A program made the translations under genes and the position numbers. A stretch of DNA of 64,000 bases, taken from NCBI RefSeq assembly GCF_024508665.1, contig NZ_JANINP010000002.1, positions 472,598 through 536,597 on the forward strand, in the 5' to 3' direction. The stretch is from Sphingomonas sp. (GTDB taxonomy: Bacteria; Pseudomonadota; Alphaproteobacteria; Sphingomonadales; Sphingomonadaceae). Shown here piece by piece: positions 17,938 through 25,885 of the stretch (position 1 is its first letter; each line of letters starts with the position of its first letter). A model generated the notes under the pieces. It had not been told where the DNA came from. It ran no database searches and saw only the letters and a program-made list of their open reading frames with translations.

Positions 17938-19332
17938 CTACGCCACCAGCACCTGTCCGTTCACCCGCACGCCATCCAGCCGCAGGTCGCGGGTGTGCGC
18001 TATCACGTTGCGCTCGCGGGCTTTCCCGACCGTCACGTTGCGGATCAGCACGTCCTGGACCGGCGCCGCCTCAACCCCGACGATGCGCAGCGCGCGGCCG
18101 GTATTGTGGCAGTCGACGCGCTCGACGGTGAATTGTTTGTAAGTAGGGGGCGCGTTGCCGCTGCGCGAGCGATGATAGGCGGTGGTGAAATCGATCAGTG
18201 TGTCGCTGTCGCGCACCTTCACGTCGCGCACGCGGACCTGGGCGATGGTGCCGCCGCGATCGAGATTGGCCTTGAAATACAAAGCCTGTTTGGCGTGGTG
18301 GACGTCGAGCCGCTCGGCGAAGATGTTGGAGGCGCCGCCCGACATCTCGCTGCCGATCGCGATCGCGCCGGCGATATGGGTCGACATCTGGCAATCGCGG
18401 ATGACGACGTTGCGGGTCGGCAGCCCGACCCGCCAGCCGTCCTGGTCGCGGCCCGATTTGATCGCGATGCAATCGTCGGAGACATCGAAACGGCAATGTT
18501 CGATCAGCACGTCCTGGCACGAATCGGGATCGCAGCCGTCGGAATTTAGGTGGTGGCTGATCACCGTGACGTTCCGCACGATCACGTTGGTCGAATAGAC
18601 CGGATGGATCGTCCAGAACGGCGAGTCGACGAATTTCGGTCCGTCGATCAGTACGTTGGTGCAGCGGAAGAACTGGACGAAGGGCGGGCGCAGGAAATGG
18701 CCGGGGCCGAAGCGGCGATCGGCGACGGGCGTCCCCGCCTCCCCCATGTCGCGCAGTGCCGCCTTGTCGCGATCCTGGCGAGGGCGCCATTGGAAGAAGC
18801 CCTGCCCGCCCTGGCCGTCGCACACGCCCGGTCCGGTGATCGCGACATTGGTGCAATCGCGCGCATAGATCAGCGGCGAGAAATTATAGACCTCGGTCCC
18901 TTCCCAGCGGGTGAGGACGACCGGCAGCGCGATCTCGCCCGGCTTGCCGAAGCGGAGCACGGCATCGCGTTCGAGATGGAGTTCGACATTCGAGCGGAGA
19001 TGGATCGCGGCGTTGACCCGCCACAATCCGGCGGGCACGAGCACCCGGCCGCCGCCCGCCGTGGCGCAGGCGTCGATCGCGGCCTGGACGGCGAGGTGCG
19101 CCGGCGCGCCTTCCCTGGCGCCGTGATCGAGGATCGAGAAGATCGCGGCGGGGAAGACCGGCGGCCGCATCCGCGCGACGATCGCATCGGCAATGGCCCA
19201 GTCGGGATCGAGCGCAGGATCGGCGGCAGTGGCGGGAAAGCCGCCGGGAATGATGGCGGCATGCCCGATCCCCGCGCGTCCGGCAGCGGCAAATACGCAC
19301 GAGCCCGCGACGAACGCGCGGCGATTGACCAT
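17938..19332 (-). CDS. Glycoside hydrolase family 28 (polygalacturonase-like), exported
   Basis: 464 residues from the ATG at 19332 with a G-rich SD; longer frames upstream look random. The N-terminus (MVNRRAFVAGSCVFAAAG) is Tat-like. The right-handed beta-helix has GH28 motifs: NSDGCDPDSC for NxD, VSDDCIAIKSG for the DD pair, and YFKANLDRGG near the usual Arg/Lys site. The usual G-H-G motif before IGSE is absent: the sequence reads HIAGAIAIGSEMSGG, with no His at the expected place. It could therefore have altered chemistry or specificity. It likely acts on pectin or another uronate-containing glycan. Confidence 0.85.
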   Translation of the reverse strand: MVNRRAFVAGSCVFAAAGRAGIGHAAIIPGGFPATAADPALDPDWAIADAIVARMRPPVFPAAIFSILDHGAREGAPAHLAVQAAIDACATAGGGRVLVPAGLWRVNAAIHLRSNVELHLERDAVLRFGKPGEIALPVVLTRWEGTEVYNFSPLIYARDCTNVAITGPGVCDGQGGQGFFQWRPRQDRDKAALRDMGEAGTPVADRRFGPGHFLRPPFVQFFRCTNVLIDGPKFVDSPFWTIHPVYSTNVIVRNVTVISHHLNSDGCDPDSCQDVLIEHCRFDVSDDCIAIKSGRDQDGWRVGLPTRNVVIRDCQMSTHIAGAIAIGSEMSGGASNIFAERLDVHHAKQALYFKANLDRGGTIAQVRVRDVKVRDSDTLIDFTTAYHRSRSGNAPPTYKQFTVERVDCHNTGRALRIVGVEAAPVQDVLIRNVTVGKARERNVIAHTRDLRLDGVRVNGQVLVA

Positions 19333-19639
19333 CAAACCCCACCCTCTGCCCGGCATTCCACGACGACCCAGGCCGTCGCGGCCCATCCGGACCCAATAAG
19401 TGTCGGTCGGCGCGCCCGAATTGGCGACGCCCCAGAGCGACGGATGCGACCCCGCGCCGACCGATCTTGACCGGCCCGCCTCTCTCGCATGCCCCCACCG
19501 CCGCGAGTACCCAGGCAACTGACCGAACCTCGATATGCGCGACCTTACCAGCCCGGCACAGTCCGGAAAAGTCCGGAGGGGCGACGCGGCGCGACGAACT
19601 TGTTGCTTGCCGGCTCTTTTTGCACGCCCGGGCGCGCGA

Positions 19640-22150
19640 TCAGAACTTCAGCCGCGCCGAAACCTGAAACGAGCGCGGCGGCAGATAGCTGAACTGGTCC
19701 GCCTGGCCATAGCCGCTCTGATAGGACTTGCCGTTGATCGTGACGGTCGGCGCCCCCGACGAACTGTTGGCGATCGCGGTCACCGCGCGGCTGTTGAACA
19801 CATTGTTGACGGTGACGCCCAGGCGCAGGTTCTTGCCGATTTCCTGGCTGATCGCGAAGTCGCCGATGCTGTAGGGCCTGATGCGATAGAGGCGCAGGTC
19901 CGGATTGCCGCTGAATTCGGTGGCATATTGCGGTCCGGTATATTTCTGGTTGAACGACAGGCGGAAACCGCCGTTGCGATAGATGAAGCCGGCCGCGGCG
20001 GTGGTGAACGGCGCCTTGGCGATCTGCGCCCCGGTCGTCACGCTGCGCGCGTAATTGTACGATCCGTTGGCGAACAGGGTCAGCCCGGTCACAGGCATGT
20101 AGCTGACCTGGCCCTCCACGCCCTTGTAGCGAACCTGGCCGATATTCACGAGCAGGGTCGTGTCGCAGCCGGTGGTCGTGCACGTGCCGATCTTGTTGTT
20201 GACGTTGATGATATAGGCATCGGCATCGACCGAAATCTTGTTGCCGTGCCATACAGTGCCCACCTGGTAATTGGTCGTGGTCTGCGGCTTCAGGCTGTCG
20301 AGCGCACTCGAAAGCTGGCCTGAGGACGAATAGAAGCTCGACAGGTCGGGAACGTACATCCCTTGCGCATATTGGCCGTAGAACGACCAATTGCTCATCG
20401 CCTGCCAGTTGATCGTCAGGAACGGCAGCGTCTTGGTCCAGGTCGCCGAAGTGTCGAGCGGCAGGCGCGTCTTCTGGTTGACCGCGGCGTCGATCGAACG
20501 GTTGAAATGGACGTATTTGACGCCCGGCGTGATCGACAGGCTGTCGATCGGGCGGAACTCGAATTCGCCGAACAGCTGATATTGGTTCCACTTGGAATGC
20601 TGGAGGTAGTTGATGTTGGCCAACGTCGTCGGCGGCAGCGCATTCTGCGCCGTCGTGCCGTTGCCGTTGTTGAACTTCTCGTTGTAGCTCGGCTGGCCGG
20701 TCGTGAGATCGAAGTCGATATTGTGGCGATCCGTCACGGCATATTCGTACCAGCCGCCGACCCGGATCTTGCCCATCGAGAAATCGTAATCGACCTGGCC
20801 GATATAGCCCCAGACTCGATACTTGTTCATCTTGCTGTAGCCGAGAATGTCTGTGGCTGGCCCGGCCACCGCCTTGTACGGCGAGGCGGGCGTGCCCGCG
20901 CCGGAGAATCCACTGACGACGTTGCCGGTATTTCCCGACCAGGTGTTGTTGGTATAGCCGTACATATACGCACGGTTGTCCATCGAGAAGCCCGACCCGA
21001 GGTCGCTCTGCAGACGCAGATAGGAGAAATCGGTGGTCTTGTCGGTGCGGTTGTACTTCCAATAATCCTGCTGGGTCGGATCGTTGCCCAGGCCGTAATT
21101 GCGGCCATAGACGCCGACGTTCGAGCTCGCGGCGCAATTCTCACCCGACAATTGGGTCAGTGCCTTGCCGTCCGGCCCCAGCGCAGCGTTGGAAAAGCCC
21201 GCAATACCCTTGGTCGCGCTGCCGCAGGTCGCGCCCTTCAGCACGTCCGACTGGTAATAGTAATTGCGGTTCCATGTGCTCATCACGGTCAGCGTATTGG
21301 CGCTGCCGATCGGGATCACCGCCTTGCCATAGAGGTTCTTCGACCCGACCGGCGAATAGGTCAGCGCACCGTCCGACCGCATATACTGCCCAGTCAACAC
21401 CACACGCGCGCCGCCCAGGCTGTCGATCTTGCCTGATTGAAGCTCGGCGCGCGCGACGAAGGTGTTCCAATTGCCCAGGATCGCCTCGACCTGCCCCCCC
21501 ATCTCATCCTTCACGCCACGCGAATAGAGATTGATGTTGCCGCCGAAACTGGCCTGACCGAGCTGGCTGGCATTGCCGGGGCCGCGATCGACCACGACGG
21601 TCTCGATCGTGTTCGACGGGAAGAATGAGGTCGAATGGTGCGTGGGGTTGTTGGTGTCGGCGAACGGGATCGAATCGTAGGTGACGTTATATTCGCCGTC
21701 CTGGAAGCCGCGGATCGTCGCCTTGGTCTCGCTCAGGCCATAGCCGTTACCCGCGCCCGAGATCGAGACACCAGGCGTCAGCGCGATCAGCTCGTTGAAG
21801 TCTGAAGTCGCGGTGGCGTTATCGATATAATCGCGGCTGACCGCCGATTGCGGCTGCGTCGTGGTCAGCGACGCGGTGATCGGCGCGCTTTCGGCGGTGC
21901 GCGATCCGGTGACGATGATGTCGGACGAGGTCAGCGATTGCTTGTCGTTCGCCTGTCCCTTTTGATTGGCGCTGGTCGACTGGTCGTCGGTCGCGGGCAC
22001 CGACGCATCCTTGGCCGTGCCGGCATCGGCATCCTTCGCGGCGACCGTCGTGGCGTCAGGCCCGGCGATCGCATGGGCGGGAAGCAGGAAGGCGCTGGTC
22101 GCGGCGGCGGCGAGCAAGGTGGCGCGGAAAGCAGTTCGGTTCATCATCAT
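19640..22150 (-). CDS. TonB-dependent outer-membrane receptor
   Basis: About 836 residues. The start is at one of three consecutive ATGs (22150, 22147, 22144) after GGGG; the first is given. A signal peptide precedes a Thr/Asp-rich linker, then the TonB-box-like SDIIVTGSR, the plug domain (NELIALTPGVSISGAGNG...ETKATIRGFQDG...VVVDRGPGNASQLGQASFGGNINLYSRG) and a 22-strand barrel ending in Phe (FQVSARLKF). It lies 23 nt downstream of the acid phosphatase gene on the same strand, so the two probably form an operon. That suggests uptake of a compound released or processed by the phosphatase. The substrate is unknown. Confidence 0.93.
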   Translation of the reverse strand: MMMNRTAFRATLLAAAATSAFLLPAHAIAGPDATTVAAKDADAGTAKDASVPATDDQSTSANQKGQANDKQSLTSSDIIVTGSRTAESAPITASLTTTQPQSAVSRDYIDNATATSDFNELIALTPGVSISGAGNGYGLSETKATIRGFQDGEYNVTYDSIPFADTNNPTHHSTSFFPSNTIETVVVDRGPGNASQLGQASFGGNINLYSRGVKDEMGGQVEAILGNWNTFVARAELQSGKIDSLGGARVVLTGQYMRSDGALTYSPVGSKNLYGKAVIPIGSANTLTVMSTWNRNYYYQSDVLKGATCGSATKGIAGFSNAALGPDGKALTQLSGENCAASSNVGVYGRNYGLGNDPTQQDYWKYNRTDKTTDFSYLRLQSDLGSGFSMDNRAYMYGYTNNTWSGNTGNVVSGFSGAGTPASPYKAVAGPATDILGYSKMNKYRVWGYIGQVDYDFSMGKIRVGGWYEYAVTDRHNIDFDLTTGQPSYNEKFNNGNGTTAQNALPPTTLANINYLQHSKWNQYQLFGEFEFRPIDSLSITPGVKYVHFNRSIDAAVNQKTRLPLDTSATWTKTLPFLTINWQAMSNWSFYGQYAQGMYVPDLSSFYSSSGQLSSALDSLKPQTTTNYQVGTVWHGNKISVDADAYIINVNNKIGTCTTTGCDTTLLVNIGQVRYKGVEGQVSYMPVTGLTLFANGSYNYARSVTTGAQIAKAPFTTAAAGFIYRNGGFRLSFNQKYTGPQYATEFSGNPDLRLYRIRPYSIGDFAISQEIGKNLRLGVTVNNVFNSRAVTAIANSSSGAPTVTINGKSYQSGYGQADQFSYLPPRSFQVSARLKF

Positions 22151-22173
22151 CCCCAGTTCGGCAAGTAGGTCGG

Positions 22174-22911
22174 TTACGGTCGAGCGAGTTCGCGGCGCGC
22201 GGCGGCGACCTGGTCGGCAAGGCGCGGATCGGCGAGCAGCCGGTCGGCGATCATCACCGCGACGCCATGGCTGGCTTCCAGATCGGACTGGAAATGGACA
22301 CCGCAGATTTCGCGGCTGAGCGAATAGTCCTGCGCCCGCGCGATGATCGCCGGGGCGCGGTCGGGCATCAGCCGGGCGAGCGCCCAGCCGACCGACCAGG
22401 CCATGCCGCCATGGCCGCTGGGATAGCTGCGATCGGCGACCTTCCCCTTGCCGCAATGCGCCATCCGCGGATCGACGCCATAGGGCCGCGGCCGACGGAA
22501 ATAGTCCTTGCCCGCGCTGACCACGCGGTTGGTCTCGCGTTGGATTCGCGTGAGCAATGCATAAGTGGCCGGAAGCTGAGCGAGGTCGCGGCCCGCCGCC
22601 TGATCGAACGCCGTCGGATTTTCGGTTTCGCCGTCGCGCTCGGCCTGGGCGAGGCGCTCGGGCGAAGCGGCGGCGCGCAGCGCCTTTACCTGCTGAAGCT
22701 CGAGCGTTTCGAGCGGCGAGTTGCGCTGCGGCGGCGGGGCGAAGGTGCGGGCAGGCGCGAATTCGGCTGGATCGAGCAACGGCGGCGCAGCATCCTTCGT
22801 CGCGGCGGCGCCGGCCGTATCAGCCATTTGCGGTGGCAACGGACTCGCCTGGACGCACGACAGGGCAAGGCCCGCCGCAAGCGCGGACGGCACCAGATAT
22901 CTGGCGATCAT
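22174..22911 (-). CDS. Class A non-specific acid phosphatase (PhoN/PAP2 type), periplasmic
   Basis: 245 residues from the ATG at 22911, preceded by AAGGGA at good spacing. A signal peptide (MIARYLVPSALAAGLALS) precedes the PAP2-type core. The three phosphatase motifs are complete: K-x6-R-P (KDYFRRPRP), SYPSGH, and SR-x3-G-x-H-x3-D (SREICGVHFQSD). Such enzymes release phosphate from many phosphomonoesters in the periplasm. It is the first gene of a probable two-gene operon with the TonB receptor. Confidence 0.93.
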   Translation of the reverse strand: MIARYLVPSALAAGLALSCVQASPLPPQMADTAGAAATKDAAPPLLDPAEFAPARTFAPPPQRNSPLETLELQQVKALRAAASPERLAQAERDGETENPTAFDQAAGRDLAQLPATYALLTRIQRETNRVVSAGKDYFRRPRPYGVDPRMAHCGKGKVADRSYPSGHGGMAWSVGWALARLMPDRAPAIIARAQDYSLSREICGVHFQSDLEASHGVAVMIADRLLADPRLADQVAAARRELARP

Positions 22912-23028
22912 AATGCTTCCCTTTTCACCCATGGGACCGCCAGCGCCCGGAGGCGCCGAGGTCATGTGGGGCCGCTAGGGGCGCGCGATGACGGTTCCGT
23001 GACTCCCCGGCTCCCGACCGGGCCGAAA

Positions 23029-23060
23029 ATGCCAACATTGCAAACTTAGAATTTTGGCAT
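23029..23060. promoter_or_regulatory. Inverted repeat between the phosphatase and PepSY-type genes
   Basis: ATGCCAA (23029-23035) and TTGGCAT (23054-23060) are perfect inverted arms around an 18-nt AT-rich spacer in the divergent region. It is close to the probable start sites for both directions and may be an operator or a hairpin. Further on, TGTCA occurs twice (23069-23073, 23083-23087). Confidence 0.35.
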
Positions 23061-23144
23061 CACCCGCTTGTCACATCCCCGGTGTCAAACCCGCCTGCCG
23101 CCCGATCCGGGCGCGGTCACCGTTCATGCTGGGAATCCAAAACG

Positions 23145-23504
23145 ATGCGTCGCTGGCACAAGCTGCTTGCCCCCTGGTTCGCGCTCATCCTGTTCGTCAT
23201 CGCCTTCACCGGAGCAGTGACCCAGGCCACCGCCATCCTCGACACGCCACCGGCAAAAGCCACCATTGCGGTTGGAGGCAAGGCCGATCGCGCCAAACCG
23301 GCCAAGGACGAAAAGCGCACGGCGCTGGGCGGCTGGAACCACTGGTTCAAGAAGCTGCATTCGGGCGAATCGCTCGGCCCCGTCGGCATCGCGCTCAACC
23401 TGGCTGGCGGATTGGCGGTGCTGTTCTTCGCCGGGTCGGGGGTCTGGATGTACCTGACGATGTGGCTCAAGCGGCGGCGGGCGCGGCGGTTGCGAGCAGG
23501 CTAG
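23145..23504 (+). CDS. PepSY-associated small membrane protein
   Basis: 119 residues from the ATG at 23145 (MRRWHKLLAPWFALILFV). It has an N-terminal membrane helix, a central Lys/Ala-rich periplasmic part with the conserved HWFKKLHSGE, and a second helix (IALNLAGGLAVLFFAGSGVWMYLTMWLKRRR). This is the PepSY-associated TM pattern, often linked to TonB-linked iron or metal uptake. Its 3' end overlaps the 3' end of the convergent sensor kinase gene by 38 nt, so both proteins' tails are coded on opposite strands of the same DNA. Confidence 0.82.
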   Translation: MRRWHKLLAPWFALILFVIAFTGAVTQATAILDTPPAKATIAVGGKADRAKPAKDEKRTALGGWNHWFKKLHSGESLGPVGIALNLAGGLAVLFFAGSGVWMYLTMWLKRRRARRLRAG

Positions 23505-24870
23505 GCGGATCGTTCGCGGGAATGCGCACGCGCACCTCGAGCCCCGGCGCGGCATCGGCCAGGTCGATCCGCCCATGATGGAACCGCACGATCGCCTGCG
23601 CGATCGCCAGCCCCAGTCCACTGCCGCGCGTCGCCGACGCGCTCGCGCCACGCTCGAACGGGCGCGTCACCCGAGCCAAGTCGGCGGCGGCCAGGCCCGG
23701 CCCATCGTCGCGGATCGTGATCACGGCCCCGCCAGCGTCGCGTTCGAGCGACAAGCGCGCGCGTGTCCCGGCGGGCGTGTGCGTGGCAACATTTTCGAGC
23801 AGGTTGATCAGCAACTGGTTGATCAGGTCGGCATCACCGGTGATCGCGATGTCGTCGAGCCGCCCGACTTCGAGCGTGCCGCCGCGATCGGCGATCACCG
23901 GGTCCATCGTGTCGGCGACATCTTCGATCAGCGGGCGGAGCGACAGCGTGCCCATTGCCGACGGGTGTCGTCCGGTCTCGATCTCGGCGAGGCGCAACAG
24001 CGCGTCGAAGATTGCGATGATCGACGCGCATTCGCGTTCGGCGCGCTCGAACGTGCCCGACAAAGCGGGGTCGCCATCGGCGGCGCCTCGCGCAAGCGTG
24101 CCGCGCAAGCGGGTCAGCGGCGTGCGCAGATCGTGGGCGAGATTGCTCGAGAACAATCGTTGCGCGCGGACCAGTTCCTCCATCCGGTCGATCATGCGGT
24201 TGAGGCTGTCGGCCTGGACCGCGAACATGCCGTCGAGCCGGTCGGTCGGAATGCGCCGGCTGAGGTCACCGGCGGCGATGGCGTCGGCGGTGCCTTGCGT
24301 TTCGGCGAGCCGGCTGGCGGTCAGGCGCGCGAACAGGAAAGTCGCCGATACGCCCATCACCAGCGCGACCAGCGAGATCGCGAGTACCACGCCGGGAAGC
24401 AGCGCATGGAGGCTGGCGGCCGCCTCGCTATGCTGGACTATCACCAACAGGCTCCCGCTCGGCAGCCGCGTGGCGAGCGCGCGTCCCAGCTGATAGCTGC
24501 GGCCGCCGCCCAGGAAGCGCACGTCGGAAAAACCCGGGCGCGGCGGCGCGATGTCGAGCCGTCCCGCTGTCCGCGTGCCATCGCGCGAGAACAGCACATA
24601 GGTGCGCTCGCTGAGCACCTTGCGGCGTTGCCAGTCGAGGATCTTGGCCGCCACCACGGCGTCGTCGGCCCCGCGCCCGTCAGCCGGCGCGAGATATTTG
24701 GCGGCGTGATAGCGCAGGGACGTGTCGATGCGGCTCGATACCCAGGCGTCGGCGGCGCTGAAACCGATCATTCCGACCGCCAGCATCGCAATCGCGAACG
24801 CCGTACCGACCTGGATCGCGAGCCGGCCGACGCGCGGGGATCGCGACAATGCGTTGGGGATCAGGCGCAC
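23467..24870 (-). CDS. Two-component sensor histidine kinase
   Basis: 467 residues with two membrane helices (about 20-42 and 160-182) around a periplasmic sensor loop, then HAMP (RLTASRLAETQGTADAIAAGDLSRRIP), the HisKA box with the phospho-accepting His in SNLAHDLRTPLTRLRG, and the ATPase domain with N box (NQLLINLLENVATHT), G1 (DDGPGL) and G2 (GSGLGLAI). It follows the response regulator with a 10-nt overlap. The stimulus is unknown; neighbours are a PepSY-type protein and a TonB receptor with a phosphatase, so metal or phosphate status is possible. Confidence 0.95.
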   Translation of the reverse strand: MRLIPNALSRSPRVGRLAIQVGTAFAIAMLAVGMIGFSAADAWVSSRIDTSLRYHAAKYLAPADGRGADDAVVAAKILDWQRRKVLSERTYVLFSRDGTRTAGRLDIAPPRPGFSDVRFLGGGRSYQLGRALATRLPSGSLLVIVQHSEAAASLHALLPGVVLAISLVALVMGVSATFLFARLTASRLAETQGTADAIAAGDLSRRIPTDRLDGMFAVQADSLNRMIDRMEELVRAQRLFSSNLAHDLRTPLTRLRGTLARGAADGDPALSGTFERAERECASIIAIFDALLRLAEIETGRHPSAMGTLSLRPLIEDVADTMDPVIADRGGTLEVGRLDDIAITGDADLINQLLINLLENVATHTPAGTRARLSLERDAGGAVITIRDDGPGLAAADLARVTRPFERGASASATRGSGLGLAIAQAIVRFHHGRIDLADAAPGLEVRVRIPANDPPSLLATAAPAAA

Positions 24871-25553
24871 CGATCCGACCGCAAGATATAGCCGGCGCCG
24901 CGCTGGGTCTCGATCGGATCGCAGCCGAGGCCCAGCAACGCGGTGCGCAGCCTGCTCATGTTGCTTTCGACGATGTTGGTGGTCGGCGAAAAGGAATAGG
25001 CCCAGACGCTTTCGAGCAGCATCGACCGCGTGACGAGACGATCGGCATTGCCCATCAGATGCGCGAGCAACGAATATTGCTTGCGGTTGAGTGCCGCCGA
25101 GGCATCGCGATAGCGCGCGCAGTGACTGCTCGGGTCGAGCTCGAGCCGGCCGACCTGGAGCCGCGATCCTTCGGGCCGCGACACGTTGCGGCGCGCGATC
25201 GCGCTCAGCCGCGCGGCGAGCTCGTCCATGTCGAACGGCTTGGCGAGATAATCGTCGGCACCGACCTCGAGCCCCTCGATCCGGTCCTTGACCGAGCCCA
25301 GCGCGCTCAGCATCAAGACCGGCACGGCATTGCCCTGGCGCCGGACGTGATCGATCACCGACAGGCCGTTGATATCGGGCAGCAGCCGATCGAGCACGAC
25401 CGCGTCATGCGGCCGCCGGTCGAGCATCAGGATCGCCTCGGACCCGGTCTGGGCGAGCGACGTCTCGTGGCCGTGCAGGCTCAGCCCGGCAGTGATATGC
25501 TCGGCGATCACCGGATCGTCTTCGACTATCAGGAAGCGCACGCCCGTCTCCAC
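24861..25553 (-). CDS. OmpR-family response regulator
   Basis: 230 residues: receiver domain with acidic pair (VEDD), phospho-acceptor Asp in DAVVLDRLLPDINGL, the switch Ser in LMLSALG and Lys in LAKPFD, then a winged-helix DNA-binding domain (LNRKQYSLLAHLMGNADRLVTRSMLLESVW ... VESNMSRLRTAL). It is the first gene of the regulator-kinase pair. A palindrome TGACA-N6-TGTCA lies 30 nt upstream and may be its own binding site. Confidence 0.95.
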   Translation of the reverse strand: METGVRFLIVEDDPVIAEHITAGLSLHGHETSLAQTGSEAILMLDRRPHDAVVLDRLLPDINGLSVIDHVRRQGNAVPVLMLSALGSVKDRIEGLEVGADDYLAKPFDMDELAARLSAIARRNVSRPEGSRLQVGRLELDPSSHCARYRDASAALNRKQYSLLAHLMGNADRLVTRSMLLESVWAYSFSPTTNIVESNMSRLRTALLGLGCDPIETQRGAGYILRSDRCA

Positions 25554-25582
25554 CGTCCGGATCGGTGGTTGCGGCGCGCATG

Positions 25583-25598
25583 TGACACGCTCATGTCA
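25583..25598. promoter_or_regulatory. Palindromic operator candidate upstream of the response regulator
   Basis: TGACA (25583-25587), 6 nt, TGTCA (25594-25598), in the 68-nt gap before the response regulator gene. The position suits autoregulation. TGTCA also occurs twice before the PepSY-type gene. Confidence 0.4.
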
Positions 25599-25621
25599 TG
25601 GCCGTGACCGTTTCGGGTCGG

Positions 25622-25885
25622 TTATGCTCCGTCGGACGGCGGTTGGGGCGCGCCGAACCCGGCCCGCTCGTTGGAATCCTGTCGCAATAGCGCCCGCCCG
25701 CCCCAGAACAGACCGAAGCCGATCGCGAAGGGAATGCCGCCGACCAGCAGCGGCAGCATGATGATCGAGGGGTCGCGCATCGCCTCGCCGAACCCCATGA
25801 ACACCACCACCAGCGAACACAGCCCGCTGCACGTCATGAGCAGGATACCGACGCCGAGCAGCAGGCCACCAAACAATTGCTTCAT
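25622..25885 (-). CDS. Small two-helix membrane protein at the end of the radical SAM unit
   Basis: 87 residues, with two hydrophobic helices (QLFGGLLLGVGILLMTCSGLCSLVVVFMGF and IIMLPLLVGGIPFAIGFGLFWGGRALL) and a short polar tail. I do not recognise a family. Its ATG overlaps the radical SAM stop by 4 nt (ATGA), so it is translationally coupled and almost certainly works with that enzyme, perhaps as a membrane anchor or lipid-facing subunit (inference). Confidence 0.75.
   Translation of the reverse strand: MKQLFGGLLLGVGILLMTCSGLCSLVVVFMGFGEAMRDPSIIMLPLLVGGIPFAIGFGLFWGGRALLRQDSNERAGFGAPQPPSDGA

Noticed and set aside
23069..23087. Pho-box-like TGTCA repeats upstream of the PepSY-type gene
   Set aside because: The two repeats are 14 nt apart; a Pho box needs about 11-nt spacing, so I do not call it a PhoB site.
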